Counted from the first letter of the stretch, positions 50,536 to 62,338 are shown. The stretch: DNA of 64,000 nucleotides from Nitratireductor aquimarinus (GCF_017255295.1 NZ_JAFKDE010000006.1:124001-188000), one strand, 5' to 3'. Translations and numbers: made by a program. The notes: generated by a model from the sequence alone, not told the origin.

Positions 50536-50955
50536 TCAGGAGAGGTGCAATACCACCTCGCGCTGGTGCGGATGTGTGCGGTGCTCGAAGAGGTAGATCC
50601 CCTGCCAGGTTCCAAGCGCCAGACGCCACCGCACCACCGGAATACCGATGGAAACCTGTGTCAGCGCCGCCTTGATGTGGGCCGGCATGTCGTCGGGACC
50701 TTCCAGACGGTGAACCACCCAGCTCATTGAAGCATCATCCGCGGGCGGCACGAGACGGCGAAAGAACACCTCCAGATCCCGCTTCACATCCGGGTCCGCG
50801 TTTTCCTGAATGGTCAGGGAGCAGGATGTATGACGCACGAAGACCGTCAGGAGACCGGCCTCAACACCTGCCTCCCTGACGAAATCCTCAACCCGATCGG
50901 TAAATTCGTAAAGCCCCGCGCCCATGGTCGACACGGAGAGAATTGCCTGTCGCAT
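50536..50955 (-). CDS. yjbQ: YjbQ family (UPF0047) protein
   Basis: A 139-residue protein with the UPF0047 signature: 'GLLTVFVRHTSCSLTIQENADPDVKRDLEVFF' and 'LGTWQGIYLFEHRTHPHQREVVLHL' with the conserved histidines. Some members show weak thiamine-phosphate synthase activity, and the family is often annotated so; the physiological role is unsettled. It forms a single-gene unit between HlyU and GYD genes. Confidence 0.92.
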   Translation of the reverse strand: MRQAILSVSTMGAGLYEFTDRVEDFVREAGVEAGLLTVFVRHTSCSLTIQENADPDVKRDLEVFFRRLVPPADDASMSWVVHRLEGPDDMPAHIKAALTQVSIGIPVVRWRLALGTWQGIYLFEHRTHPHQREVVLHLS

Positions 50956-51012
50956 CCGGAGGTGGTGCCCCGGCGAGCCGAACCTGTCAAGCGCACCGGA
51001 GCGAGCTTATCC

Positions 51013-51306
51013 CTAACCGAGCGAGCCGATGATGTCGCGATAGGCGGCTTCGGGGAAGGCCTTCACCACCTTCGTGCGCACATTGCCGCCCATGCCGAGC
51101 GTCAGCGCAAAGCGCGCCGCAACCTCATCGTCAGGGGCCTCGGACACGGCGACCATGTCGTATTCACCCATGGTCAGATAGAACGCCCGCAGGGTGCCAC
51201 CCATTTTGGAAAGCGCAGCCTTCGCGCTTTCCAGCCGGTTTGGCGAATCCTTCACATTCTTGATGCCCTGGTCGGTCCAGTTGATGAGAATGATGTAGGT
51301 GGTCAT
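51013..51306 (-). CDS. GYD domain protein
   Basis: A 97-residue protein with 'TYIILINWTDQGIKNVKDSP' at the start and 'FYLTMGEYDMVAVSEAPDDE', the variant GYD motif here reading GEYD. Small ferredoxin-fold proteins of this family are common and uncharacterised. The start at 51306 gives the family N-terminus. Confidence 0.88.
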   Translation of the reverse strand: MTTYIILINWTDQGIKNVKDSPNRLESAKAALSKMGGTLRAFYLTMGEYDMVAVSEAPDDEVAARFALTLGMGGNVRTKVVKAFPEAAYRDIIGSLG

Positions 51307-51524
51307 GTCACACCTCCCTGCGACGCACACCGGCCACCGACCGGATGCGCCCTTCATCGCCCATACCGCCTGCAACAAATCCTGCCGCCTGCCACACTGG
51401 CGTTGCAAGCTGGGCTTTGGAGGTAAAACAGGACCTTACGGAGAATGAAGGAGGCCGGACACGAAGCCCGGCCCTCATCATTCCGAATATGCCCGCGCAT
51501 GCCGGCGAAAGAACCTGATGCCAA

Positions 51525-51878
51525 TCACCGCGAAGCGAGGATGAAGCGCCGGTTTGACTGGCGCACGGGCCTTGCATTGCCCGAATAGAGCGCCGTGAAC
51601 CGGCGAATGTCTTCAGCCGCGACCCGCTTTGGTGTGCGCAAAACCATCCAGTCGACGATTTCGGCGCAAGGCGGCGTCGTGAGCGAGCCCTCATAGAACC
51701 AATAGGCAAGGTCGTCCGGCAAGAGCCCGCCCGGGTCGACCTCCGCAACCCACGCACTGCCCTGCACCTTGCCAGGAAAGACAGCCGCGAGGCTTTCAAA
51801 GCTCTCATCACGCTCTCCCGGCTCAATGAAAACGCCGAGCACGCCAAGGGCCCCGCTTAAATAAACAGAACAAATCAA
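51525..51878 (-). pseudogene. 5'-truncated alpha-carbonic anhydrase
   Basis: The frame encodes only the C-terminal half of an alpha-carbonic anhydrase: 'GVLGVFIEPGERDESFESLAAVFP' and the hallmark 'YEGSLTTPPCAEIVDWMVLRTPKRV', ending 'NARPVRQSNRRFILASR'. The first half, with the three zinc-binding histidines and the signal peptide (about 110-120 residues), is missing. Upstream is a short AT-rich stretch and the rpoD terminator. Without the zinc ligands it cannot be an active enzyme. Deletion beside rpoD is the simplest explanation. Confidence 0.85.
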
Positions 51879-51946
51879 ATTATAGATCAGAAAGGAAAGA
51901 CGATCACGGACGAATATAGAATTATTGTATTACAAATTCAGATTAC

Positions 51947-51975
51947 AAAAAACCCGGCTTTGCAGCCGGGTTTTT
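51947..51975. terminator. rpoD terminator
   Basis: Perfect 11-bp stem AAAACCCGGCT (51949-51959) with AGCCGGGTTTT (51964-51974), loop TTGC, with A and T runs on both flanks. It terminates rpoD (minus strand). Confidence 0.92.
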
Positions 51976-52000
51976 ATCGCAGGTCGTAAGTGACCTCTGA

Positions 52001-53995
<1,995 letters not shown>

Positions 53996-54355
53996 GCTTT
54001 GCCTTCTCCAACCGAGCGGGGTTCCATGCCACCCCGTCGCCGCCGCTGCAACGGCTGTCCGTCACGACATCCCGCAACCTGATTCGTGGTCTAGCGCCGG
54101 CCGCGTTAATGTCGGATTAACCCTGATACTTAGGTGGACTCCCTATCGTGTCCAATTTCAGTATCTTTTCTCTTGCGTGCCGCGCTTTTCGCGGCGTCGG
54201 CACAGCCCATTCTCGAATCGAACCTGATTCCTGCATTCCGGCGCAACGTCAAGCCGAAGCACCCTGATTCGGAGTAAAAAAGCGAATCAGAGGGTGATTC
54301 TCGTGCTTTTTCCCGTTTCGGCCGGTTTTTAGCCAACCAGATAGGTTTGTCACGC
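53996..54355. promoter_or_regulatory. rpoD upstream region with GANTC cluster
   Basis: 360 bp between dnaG and rpoD with seven GANTC sites (starting at 54081, 54137, 54215, 54226, 54266, 54284, 54296) and an eighth in the dnaG end (54364). GANTC is the CcrM methylation site of alphaproteobacteria and can link transcription to replication. No open reading frame here looks real, and the rpoD promoter itself could not be fixed by eye. Confidence 0.6.
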
Positions 54356-56296
54356 TCAAGATCGATTCGCACGCCCTGATAGAAGACCGAAGCCTTCAAT
54401 GAGCGCTTCAGTTGCCTGCAGATTGCTCAGCTCCGCCTGGATCTCAGTCAGATGCCGCGCATCCTCTTCATTCCAATCGTTTGCGAGCGCCAGTTCGGCC
54501 GCTTTCAGCTCCTTATGTAGAGAGCCTGCGCGCCGGTGCAAGTAGAGGGTCTGCGCAAAAGCCTCCCGCGCATCGTCCAGAGCAGCATTCTCAAGGGCCG
54601 GCCACATGTAAGCGCCCTTCACGCGCGCCTCCGCCTGCTTCCAGATCCCGACCAGTCCGTCATCCTCGATCTTTTTGAGGATCATGTCCCGGTCATGCGC
54701 GGGGTTGTGCGCCACTGCATCCAGAAGAGACATGCGCAGCCGGCCGAGATCGGCACTGGCCAGAAGCATCTGATCGAGCGCATCGAAATACTCATCCAGA
54801 AGGCCCGGATGGTTCACCAGCGTCACGAGGAGGGTTGCCTCGCGCAGCGGCATTGCGGGTTTGGAACTGCGCACCAGAGCCGAGCGGGCCAGGCTTTCGG
54901 AAACCGCAAGCCGTCCTGACGCCCCACCGGGCCTGCCGCTGAAACCGCGATTGCGCCCACCACCACCGCCGCCATCGCGGTAGCCACGCTGGCCGCCACG
55001 CTTCGACTGCTCGCCCCCAAAGAAGGTGCGCGCACGCTCACGCATGTCCTGGCTGTAGTGGCGCTTGAGGTTTTCGTCGCGGATCTGCGCCGTCAGCGCC
55101 TGCAGATTGCGCTCCAGCTCAGCGCGGCGTTCGGGTGTATCGAACACCTTGCCGGAGGTTTCGCGCATCCAGAGCATGTCGGCCAGCGGGCGCGCGCCGG
55201 ACAGAACCGCCGCAAATGCGTCCGGCCCCTCCTCGCGCACCAGATCGTCGGGATCCTTGCCCTCGGGCAAAAGCGCAAAGCGCAGGCTGCGCCCCGGCTG
55301 CACCACCGGCAGGGCGAGATCGGCAGCGCGCCAGGCAGCGCGCAGCCCCGCCTCGTCGCCGTCGAAACACAGGACCGGCTCACCGGTCATGCGCCAGAGC
55401 AGTTCGAGCTGGTTTTCCGTGAGCGCCGTTCCGAGCGGCGCAACGGCGTTTTCAAAGCCCGCCTGCGCAAGCCCGATCACGTCCATATAGCCTTCCACCG
55501 CGATAACGGTGTCGCCCTTCGCGGACACACGGCGCGCGCGCGCCAGATTGTAGAGCACCGTTCCCTTGTGGAAGAGCTCGGTATCGGGCGAGTTCAGATA
55601 TTTGGCAGGCACATCCTTGGACATGGCGCGACCGCCAAAAGCGATCACCCGTCCCCGTGCATCCTCGATGGGAAACATGATGCGATCACGGAAACGGTCA
55701 TAGGAAACCGGGATATCGGGGCCGAACACGACAAGACCGCAGGCCTCGATCTGATCCTTCCCAACGCCCTTGCCGGCAAGAAACTCCTTGAGCGCATTGC
55801 GGCTCGACGGTGCGTAACCGATGCGGAAGCTCTGCTGCGTGGCGCTGGAGAGCCCGCGCGAACGCAGATAGGCCCGCGCCTCGGCGCCCTGCTGCTCCTG
55901 CAGCATGCTCTGGAAATAGCCTGCCGCCATTTCCATGACCTCGGAGAGTGAGGCGCGCTTCTGCTCGCGACGCTCCGCCTGCGGATCGCGCTGCGGCATC
56001 GGCACACCGGCCATGTCGGCAATACGCTCGACCGCTTCGGGGAAGCTTATTCCATCGAGCTCGGAGAGAAAGCGGAAATGATCGCCCGACACGCCGCAGC
56101 CGAAACAGTGGTAACGCCCCTTGCGGTCCTCGCAGTGAAAACTCGGGGACTTCTCGCCATGGAAGGGACAGCAGGCCCAATAGTCGCCGCGCGAGGCGTT
56201 TGTCTTGCGCCTGTCAAACGTCACACGTGTGCCGATCACCTGCGAAATCGGAACGCGGTCGCGTATCTCATCAAGAAAGGAATTCGGAAAGCGCAT
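54356..56296 (-). CDS. dnaG: DNA primase
   Basis: A 646-residue primase. The N-terminal zinc finger is 'YWACCPFHGEKSPSFHC...YHCFGCGVSGDHF', and the catalytic TOPRIM domain has 'VIAVEGYMDVIGLAQAGFENAVAPLGTALT' and 'PVLCFDGDEAGLRAAWRA' with the acidic residues. A glycine-arginine-rich linker (about 435-465, 'KRGGQRGYRDGGGGGGRNRG') precedes the C-terminal helicase-binding domain. It sits upstream of rpoD on the same strand, the classical macromolecular synthesis order. Confidence 0.98.
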   Translation of the reverse strand: MRFPNSFLDEIRDRVPISQVIGTRVTFDRRKTNASRGDYWACCPFHGEKSPSFHCEDRKGRYHCFGCGVSGDHFRFLSELDGISFPEAVERIADMAGVPMPQRDPQAERREQKRASLSEVMEMAAGYFQSMLQEQQGAEARAYLRSRGLSSATQQSFRIGYAPSSRNALKEFLAGKGVGKDQIEACGLVVFGPDIPVSYDRFRDRIMFPIEDARGRVIAFGGRAMSKDVPAKYLNSPDTELFHKGTVLYNLARARRVSAKGDTVIAVEGYMDVIGLAQAGFENAVAPLGTALTENQLELLWRMTGEPVLCFDGDEAGLRAAWRAADLALPVVQPGRSLRFALLPEGKDPDDLVREEGPDAFAAVLSGARPLADMLWMRETSGKVFDTPERRAELERNLQALTAQIRDENLKRHYSQDMRERARTFFGGEQSKRGGQRGYRDGGGGGGRNRGFSGRPGGASGRLAVSESLARSALVRSSKPAMPLREATLLVTLVNHPGLLDEYFDALDQMLLASADLGRLRMSLLDAVAHNPAHDRDMILKKIEDDGLVGIWKQAEARVKGAYMWPALENAALDDAREAFAQTLYLHRRAGSLHKELKAAELALANDWNEEDARHLTEIQAELSNLQATEALIEGFGLLSGRANRS

Positions 56297-56534
56297 TGTT
56301 CAGTTCAGAGCCTCTAGCCGCTCCATATAAGCACGTTCGTCGGCGACGGCGAATCGAGATCCGGCTTCTTCACGGTATTCACAGCCCTGCCCCGTCAGGC
56401 TGGTACTTCATAACCGCCATACAACTTAACCGATTATTCAAAACAGTGATGCTAAACGCTGGTTCAAAGAACAGCGCGCTGCGCCCGAATGCACGGCCAG
56501 CGACTGACAAAACGATCAGGTGGCGGGACACAAA

Positions 56535-58913
56535 GTGCTTACGGTTTACAATTGCATCGTCAATGAACACGACCCGGGAATGGTGCTTCTCGCCGGGGTC
56601 ATCGGAGCCATCGCATCCTTTGCAGCGATCATCCTGCTCCAGCATTTATGTAAATCCACCGGCCGCACGCGCTGGTTATGGACCGCCGTTGCCGCAATCT
56701 GCTTCGGCTTTGGCGTGTGGGCGACGCATTTCATTGCCATGCTCGCCTTCGCTCCGGGCCTTCCTACGGCATATGACGTGCCGCTCACAGCCGTCTCCCT
56801 TCTGCTCGCCATCGTCTTCAGCGGACTTGGCATGTCGGTCGCAGCCCGCCAGAAACTCGATCATCATCTGGTCGGCGGCGCGATTGTCGGCTCCGGCATC
56901 GCCGTCATGCACTTTACGGGCATGGCAGCGCTCGAGGTTGAAGGCCGTCTCGTGTGGGACATGGGGCTGGTCGCCGCTTCACTGATTGCCGGCGTCGTTC
57001 TTGGCGCACTGGCGATGCGCATTGCGCTCTCCCGCAGCAATGAAGCCAAGACCATCGCCGCGAGCCTGACGCTCACGCTGGCCATCTGCACCATGCACTT
57101 CACCGCGATGGGCGCCGTTTCGATCATTCCCGACCCGACGATCACCATCTCGCCCTTCTCCATACCGTCCATGTGGCTGGCCATGGCGGTCGCGTTCGCA
57201 GCCTTCATGATCTTCCTGATGACGGCCGTAGCGCTGTGGGTCGACATCCGTGACCGCAGCCGTGCAATCACCGAAGAACGCCGCATGCGCGGCCTCGCCA
57301 ACGCCGCCATGGAAGGGCTTCTGGTATGCGATGACACCACCATCATCACCGCAAACCAAAGCCTTTGCACACTGAGCGGCCGCCCGCTCGATGAGCTCAT
57401 CGGCATGGACTTCACCAAGCTCTTCACCTCCATCGAGAAGAATGGCGTCCTTGCCGATGAACCGGTCTGGGAGACCACGCTGAAACATGCGGACGGCACC
57501 ACGCAGCCTGTTGAACTTCTTTCGCGCGTCATCGATTACAGCGGCAAGCCGCACACCGTCGTCGCTGTGCGCGACCTGCGCGAGCGCAAGAAGGCGGAGG
57601 CCGATATCCGCCGGCTCGCCATGCATGACACGCTGACCAACCTGCCCAACCGGCGCAACTTCACCGCCCGGCTGGAAGAAGAGATGGAAGCGCTCCCGGA
57701 AGGCAAATCCATCGCGCTTCTCTGTCTCGACCTTGACCGTTTCAAGGAGGTCAACGACCTGTTTGGCCATGCAGCCGGAGACACGATGCTGCGCAAGGTC
57801 GCCGACAATGCTGGCCGTGCGCTTCGCCATGGGCAGATGCTCGCGCGCCTTGGCGGCGATGAGTTCGCGATCATTGCACCGGGGCTTTCTGATCCGCGCG
57901 AGGCTGCGGCACTCGCTGAGGAAATCCTGCACGCTTTCCGCAAGGAAAACGAGCAGGCGAGCAATGATGGCCTGATGTCCACCAGCATCGGCATTGCGCT
58001 TTATCCGCAGGACGCCAGAGATCAGGAGGCCCTGATCAACCACGCAGACACCGCGCTCTACCGCGCAAAGTCCGAGGGCCGCGATACCTATCGCTTCTAT
58101 GAACACGAAATGGGGCAGGAAGCGCGCGCGCGGCGCATCATGGAGCATGAGCTGCGCCATGCGGTGGGCCGCAGAGAGTTTCACCTCGTCTACCAGCCAC
58201 AGAAGAAGCTCGATACGGGCGAGCTGATCGGATACGAGGCGCTTCTGCGCTGGAAACACCCCGAGCGCGGCAACATTTCTCCGGGCGTCTTCATTCCGGT
58301 TGCCGAGGAAAGCGGCGCCATCGTGCCGATCGGCGAATGGGTTCTGCAGACTGCCTGTAGCGCAGCGGCCAGCTGGAAAGACGATCTCATGATCGCGGTC
58401 AACGTCTCCGCCGTGCAGCTGCACAGTGTGAACTTTCCGCAGACCGTACATCGCGTGCTTCTGGAAACCGGCCTCTCTCCGCATCGCCTGGAGATCGAGA
58501 TCACCGAAACGGCCCTGGTGCGCGACATGCACCGTGCGCTCACCACGCTGCGCCAGCTCAAGGCGCTCGGCATCAAGGTGGCGATGGACGATTTCGGCAC
58601 CGGCTATTCCTCGCTCTCCAACCTGCGCGCCTTCCCGTTCGACAAGATCAAGATCGACGGCAGCTTCATTCGTCAGGTGGACACCAACGAACAGGCCGCA
58701 ACCATTGTGAAAGCGGTTCTGGGCATCGGGCGCGGCCTCGGCCTGCCGGTGCTGGCGGAAGGTGTGGAGACCTCCGGCGAGCTCAGCTTTCTCGCCAGCG
58801 AGTTCTGTCAGATCGGACAGGGCTATTATCTGGGTCGACCCAGCCCGATCGAGGATGTGCTCCGGGAGTTCGAAACGGGGGAGCAAAAGCGCTCCGACGC
58901 GAACGCAGCCTGA
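56535..58913 (+). CDS. MHYT-PAS-GGDEF-EAL cyclic di-GMP signalling protein
   Basis: A 792-residue membrane protein. The N-terminal MHYT sensor has about seven helices and motifs 'THFIAMLAF', 'MHFTGMAA' and 'MHFTAMGA', a fold thought to bind copper and sense gases. A PAS domain follows (about 245-355), then GGDEF with intact 'RLGGDEFAI', then EAL with intact 'YEALLRWKHPERG' and 'DDFGTGYSSLSNLRAFPFDKIKID'. Both catalytic sites look active, so it may make or degrade c-di-GMP. GTG at 56535 (LTVYNCIVNEHD) is preferred over 56520 by family N-terminus. A terminator follows. Confidence 0.93.
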   Translation: MLTVYNCIVNEHDPGMVLLAGVIGAIASFAAIILLQHLCKSTGRTRWLWTAVAAICFGFGVWATHFIAMLAFAPGLPTAYDVPLTAVSLLLAIVFSGLGMSVAARQKLDHHLVGGAIVGSGIAVMHFTGMAALEVEGRLVWDMGLVAASLIAGVVLGALAMRIALSRSNEAKTIAASLTLTLAICTMHFTAMGAVSIIPDPTITISPFSIPSMWLAMAVAFAAFMIFLMTAVALWVDIRDRSRAITEERRMRGLANAAMEGLLVCDDTTIITANQSLCTLSGRPLDELIGMDFTKLFTSIEKNGVLADEPVWETTLKHADGTTQPVELLSRVIDYSGKPHTVVAVRDLRERKKAEADIRRLAMHDTLTNLPNRRNFTARLEEEMEALPEGKSIALLCLDLDRFKEVNDLFGHAAGDTMLRKVADNAGRALRHGQMLARLGGDEFAIIAPGLSDPREAAALAEEILHAFRKENEQASNDGLMSTSIGIALYPQDARDQEALINHADTALYRAKSEGRDTYRFYEHEMGQEARARRIMEHELRHAVGRREFHLVYQPQKKLDTGELIGYEALLRWKHPERGNISPGVFIPVAEESGAIVPIGEWVLQTACSAAASWKDDLMIAVNVSAVQLHSVNFPQTVHRVLLETGLSPHRLEIEITETALVRDMHRALTTLRQLKALGIKVAMDDFGTGYSSLSNLRAFPFDKIKIDGSFIRQVDTNEQAATIVKAVLGIGRGLGLPVLAEGVETSGELSFLASEFCQIGQGYYLGRPSPIEDVLREFETGEQKRSDANAA

Positions 58914-58924
58914 GAGATCTCAAC

Positions 58925-58955
58925 AAAAAGCCCCGCTCAGGACGGGGCTTTTTTC
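58925..58955. terminator. Bidirectional terminator
   Basis: Perfect 11-bp stem AAAAAGCCCCG (58925-58935) with CGGGGCTTTTT (58943-58953), between the convergent c-di-GMP gene and copper ATPase gene. Confidence 0.92.
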
Positions 58956-58981
58956 ATTTCAGCCTTCGCGAAGAACCAGAT

Positions 58982-61348
58982 CTATCCGAGCTTCACGGTG
59001 CGAAGGCGCAGGGCGTTCGCGATAACGGAAACCGAAGACAGGCTCATCGCCGCTGCTGCGATCATCGGTGACAGAAGCGTGCCAAAGACCGGGTAGAGAA
59101 TGCCAGCGGCGACCGGCACACCGAGCGCATTGTAGACAAAGGCAAAGAACAGGTTCTCCTTGATGTTGCGGATCGTTGCCCGCGCCAGAGCGCGCGCCCG
59201 CACAATCCCGTTCAGATCGCCCTTCACCAGCGTGATGCCGGCGCTTTCCATAGCCACGTCTGCACCGGTCCCCATGGCGATGCCCACATCGGCAGCGGCG
59301 AGTGCAGGCGCATCATTCACGCCATCGCCCGCCATCGCCACGCTGGCTCCCTTGGCGCGCAGCTCCTCGATCAGCGCCTGCTTGCTCTCCGGCAGCATGT
59401 CGGCGCGCACTTCATCAATGCCGAGGCGTTCTGCGACCGCCTTCGCCGTGCGGGCATTGTCGCCGGTCGCCATGATGATGGTGAGGCCGAGATCATGAAG
59501 CGCGCGGATCGCATCGGCCGTCGTCTCCTTGACCGGATCGGCGACGGCAATGAGGCCGGCTGCCTTTCCGTCGACAGAAACGAACATGGCTGTCTTGCCA
59601 TCGCTGCGCAGTGCGTCGGCCTGTTCAACCAGAGCGTCAACCGTGACGCCGGCCTCTTCCATCATCGCCCTGTTGCCCAGTGCGACATGGTTGCCCGAGA
59701 CCGTGCCGGAAACACCCTTGCCGGTGATTGCCTCGAAATCGGAAGCCGTTTCGAGTGTGACGCCACGCTGTTCCGCGCCAGCGACGATTGCCTCGGCCAG
59801 CGGATGTTCGGAACCTCGCTCAAGACTTGCCGCCAGTTTGAGGAAGCGTTTTTCGTCGATCCCCTCGGCAACCACCACATCGGTCAGTTTCGGACGCCCC
59901 TCGGTCAGGGTTCCGGTCTTGTCCACGATCAGCGTGTCCACCCTGGCAAAGCGCTCCAGCGCCTCGGCGTCCTTGATGAGGACACCCGCCTGCGCGCCCC
60001 TGCCCGTCGCCGTCATGATCGACATGGGCGTGGCAAGCCCAAGCGCACAGGGGCAGGCAATGATGAGCACCGAGACCGCCGAGACGATGGCGAAGACCAT
60101 TGAAGGCGCAGGACCGAACATCGCCCAGACGACAAAGGCAATGATGGCGACCAGCACCACCGTTGGCACGAAATAGAACGAAACCCGGTCTGCCAGCCCC
60201 TGAATGGGGGCGCGCGAGCGCTGGGCCTTGGCCACCATGTCGACGATCTGCGACAGGACCGTTTCCGAACCGACCCGGTCGGCGCGCACGATCAGCGTGC
60301 CATTCTTGTTGATCGTGCCGCCCGTTACCGGGTCCCCTTCGGCCTTTTCGACGGGAACGGGCTCGCCGGTAATCATGGATTCATCGACGGAGGAACGCCC
60401 CTTCTCGACCGTGGCGTCGACGGGAATGCTGTCGCCGGGGCGCACCCTCAACCGGTCGCCTTCACGCACGTCATCCAGCGGCACATCGGCCTCAGAACCA
60501 TCCTCGGCAATGCGCCGCGCCGTTTTTGGCGCAAGATCGAGCAGGGCCCGGATGGCCGAGCCGGTACGCTCACGCGCTCTCAGCTCCAGCACCTGACCGA
60601 GAAAGACCAGCGCCACGATGACGGCCGCTGCCTCGAAATAGACCGGCACCACACCGCCTTCGCCGCGAAACTGGGCTGGGAAGATATCCGGCATCAGGGT
60701 GGCGACGACGCTGTAGGCATAGGCCGCGCCCACACCGATGGAGATGAGCGTCCACATATTGGGGCTGCGATTGACGATGGAATCGTAGCCGCGACGGAAA
60801 AACGGCAGCGCCGCCCACAGAACCACGGGCGTTGCCAGCGCGAATTCCAGCCAGACCGCAAGCGGCTCACCGATCCAGTGGCGGAAAGGCAAGCCAACCA
60901 TCGGCCCCATCGCGATCAGCAGCAGCGGAACCGCCAGAACTGCGCTTACCTTGAAACGGCGGGTGAAATCCACGAGTTCGGGATTGGGCCCCTCCTCTCC
61001 GGTGGGCACGCCCATGGGCTCCAGCGCCATGCCGCAGATGGGGCATGAACCCGGCTCGTCGCGAATGATCTCGGGATGCATGGGACAGGTGTATTGGGTA
61101 CCCCTGGGCATGGGCTCCTGTTGCCGCGCGCCATCCAGATACCGCTCCGGATCAGCTTCGAACCGGTCCTGACAGCGCTGCGAACAGAAATAGTGACGCT
61201 CACCGCCGTGCTCCAGCGTGTGCCCGGCTCCCTCTATCGTCACGTCCATACCGCAAACCGGGTCACGCGCCGTGGCTTCGGCGTGAGCCGTTTCGTGTTC
61301 GCCGCAGCAGGCTTTTTCAGCGTGATCATGTTTATGCGCATCGGCCAT
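58982..61348 (-). CDS. copA: Copper-translocating P-type ATPase
   Basis: The 788-residue P1B-ATPase has a His/Cys-rich N-terminus, then a YHS domain ('[20 protein letters not shown]...[19 protein letters not shown]') and a heavy-metal-binding segment '[27 protein letters not shown]' in place of the usual HMA domains. The membrane core follows with 'TGEPVPV', '[11 protein letters not shown]', the phosphorylated Asp in 'DKTGTLTEG', '[10 protein letters not shown]' and '[10 protein letters not shown]'. Helices '[13 protein letters not shown]' and '[16 protein letters not shown]' match the copper-specific P1B-1 group. It exports Cu(I) from the cytoplasm. GGAGG precedes the ATG, and a CueR-type promoter lies 32-62 bp upstream. 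Confidence 0.95.
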   Translation of the reverse strand: MADAHKHDHAEKACCGEHETAHAEATARDPVCGMDVTIEGAGHTLEHGGERHYFCSQRCQDRFEADPERYLDGARQQEPMPRGTQYTCPMHPEIIRDEPGSCPICGMALEPMGVPTGEEGPNPELVDFTRRFKVSAVLAVPLLLIAMGPMVGLPFRHWIGEPLAVWLEFALATPVVLWAALPFFRRGYDSIVNRSPNMWTLISIGVGAAYAYSVVATLMPDIFPAQFRGEGGVVPVYFEAAAVIVALVFLGQVLELRARERTGSAIRALLDLAPKTARRIAEDGSEADVPLDDVREGDRLRVRPGDSIPVDATVEKGRSSVDESMITGEPVPVEKAEGDPVTGGTINKNGTLIVRADRVGSETVLSQIVDMVAKAQRSRAPIQGLADRVSFYFVPTVVLVAIIAFVVWAMFGPAPSMVFAIVSAVSVLIIACPCALGLATPMSIMTATGRGAQAGVLIKDAEALERFARVDTLIVDKTGTLTEGRPKLTDVVVAEGIDEKRFLKLAASLERGSEHPLAEAIVAGAEQRGVTLETASDFEAITGKGVSGTVSGNHVALGNRAMMEEAGVTVDALVEQADALRSDGKTAMFVSVDGKAAGLIAVADPVKETTADAIRALHDLGLTIIMATGDNARTAKAVAERLGIDEVRADMLPESKQALIEELRAKGASVAMAGDGVNDAPALAAADVGIAMGTGADVAMESAGITLVKGDLNGIVRARALARATIRNIKENLFFAFVYNALGVPVAAGILYPVFGTLLSPMIAAAAMSLSSVSVIANALRLRTVKLG

Positions 61349-61379
61349 TGCACACCTCCAGAGATATGTGTTCGCTCCT

Positions 61380-61410
61380 GCGTTACTCCTTCCAGCCGCT
61401 GGAAGGTCAA
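61380..61410 (-). promoter_or_regulatory. CueR-type copper promoter of the copper ATPase
   Basis: On the minus strand: -35 TTGACC (61410-61405), a 19-bp spacer holding the perfect dyad CCTTCCAG-CGG-CTGGAAGG (61406-61388), and -10 TAACGC (61385-61380). The over-long 19-bp spacer with a central dyad is the hallmark of MerR-family activators, and the bases closely follow the known E. coli copA CueR operator. No cueR gene is in the window. Confidence 0.85.
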
Positions 61411-61430
61411 ACCCCTCTTCGCCTCAATGC

Positions 61431-61458
61431 AAAAAGGGCGACCCGATCGAGCCGCCCT
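61431..61458 (-). terminator. Terminator of the YqeY gene
   Basis: Imperfect hairpin AGGGCG...CGCCCT (61435-61440 with 61453-61458), with an inner CGATCG, followed on the minus strand by five U. It separates the YqeY gene from the copper promoter. Confidence 0.7.
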
Positions 61459-61490
61459 GACATCCTGTTTCCCGCAATATGTGAAAGGCG

Positions 61491-61943
61491 CTAGCGCAGC
61501 ATGCCCTTCACGATGCCGCTGGCTTTGCCGAAATCCATACGGCCGGGGAATTTTTCCTTCAGAACGTTCATGCAGCGCCCCATGTCGCGCAAACCGTCTG
61601 CGCCGACTTCCTGCACCACCTGGGCGCAGGCCTGCTTCAGATCGTCTTCGCCAAGGGGTTTTGGCAGAAACTCGGTGATCACCACGATCTCCTCGCGCTC
61701 CTGCTCTGCGAGCTCGAGGCGGTTTCCTTCTTCGAAAGCCTTTGCCGATTCCTGACGCTGCTTGGCCATTTTCGAGAGAATCTGGAGGATATCCTCATCA
61801 CTCACAGGATCCTTGCCGGCTCCGCGATTGGCTATATCGCGGTCCTTGATAGCGGTCTGAACCAGACGCAGCGTCGAAACGCGGCGTTTGTCCTTCTGTT
61901 TGACGGCATCGTTCAACGCCCTGGCGAGTTTCTCGCGCATCAT
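61491..61943 (-). CDS. GatB/YqeY domain protein
   Basis: A 150-residue helical protein: 'MREKLARALNDAVKQKDKRRVSTLRLVQTAIKDRDI' start and 'LGEDDLKQACAQVVQEVGADGLRDMGRCMNVLKEKFPGRMDFGKASGIVKGML' end match YqeY. It resembles the tRNA-binding tail of the GatB amidotransferase, and the family may act in tRNA-dependent amidation. It is divergent from carA, as in many Hyphomicrobiales genomes. Confidence 0.94.
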   Translation of the reverse strand: MMREKLARALNDAVKQKDKRRVSTLRLVQTAIKDRDIANRGAGKDPVSDEDILQILSKMAKQRQESAKAFEEGNRLELAEQEREEIVVITEFLPKPLGEDDLKQACAQVVQEVGADGLRDMGRCMNVLKEKFPGRMDFGKASGIVKGMLR

Positions 61944-62338
61944 AACACCTGTCTCCAGTCACTAGGATGAACATAGCCCCGGCCGAATCTCGAAGCAAGC
62001 CGCAACGCCCCCATAAGTCATTGGAAACATTGGCATAAATATTTATTTGCTACAGATTGACCGTTTTTGAGCCTTTGCCTATTGTCCGCGACCTGCATGG
62101 ACAATTTCCGTTTCGGCCTGAATCCACCGGCGATTTCGCCCGGGGCTGGACCCATGTCGATGGGCCATATGGCCTATAAGGCACTTTCTTTCAAGGCCCC
62201 TCGGGCGCAAGCCTCTTGCGCTCGGCGGCAAAAAGTGAGAACCGGTCTGCTCGCAGATCATGCTAAAGGAACCTGAACGAAGCGCCCGGTCATATGACCG
62301 TGATCGCGCCCGGGCACACGAAGGATGGAGACTTCCCA
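61944..62338. other. Divergent region between YqeY gene and carA
   Basis: 395 bp without a gene. It holds the carA promoter (separate entry) and, near 62223-62262, a GGCAAAAAGTGAGAACCGG...GATCATGC stretch. That stretch resembles a degenerate copy of the short rhizobial repeats built around GGAACCGG. No leader peptide or pyrimidine attenuator was evident. Confidence 0.5.
62057..62085 (+). promoter_or_regulatory. Sigma-70 promoter, probably of carA
   Basis: TTGACC (62057-62062), a 17-bp spacer and TATTGT (62080-62085), within an AT-richer stretch. This leaves a leader of about 245 nt before carA, long enough for RNA-level control. Confidence 0.6.

Noticed and set aside
51308-51847. A 179-codon minus-strand frame overlapping the carbonic anhydrase remnant
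   Set aside because: The neighbouring frame carries the clear carbonic anhydrase motif 'SLTTPPC'; this frame has only arginine-serine-rich shadow sequence.
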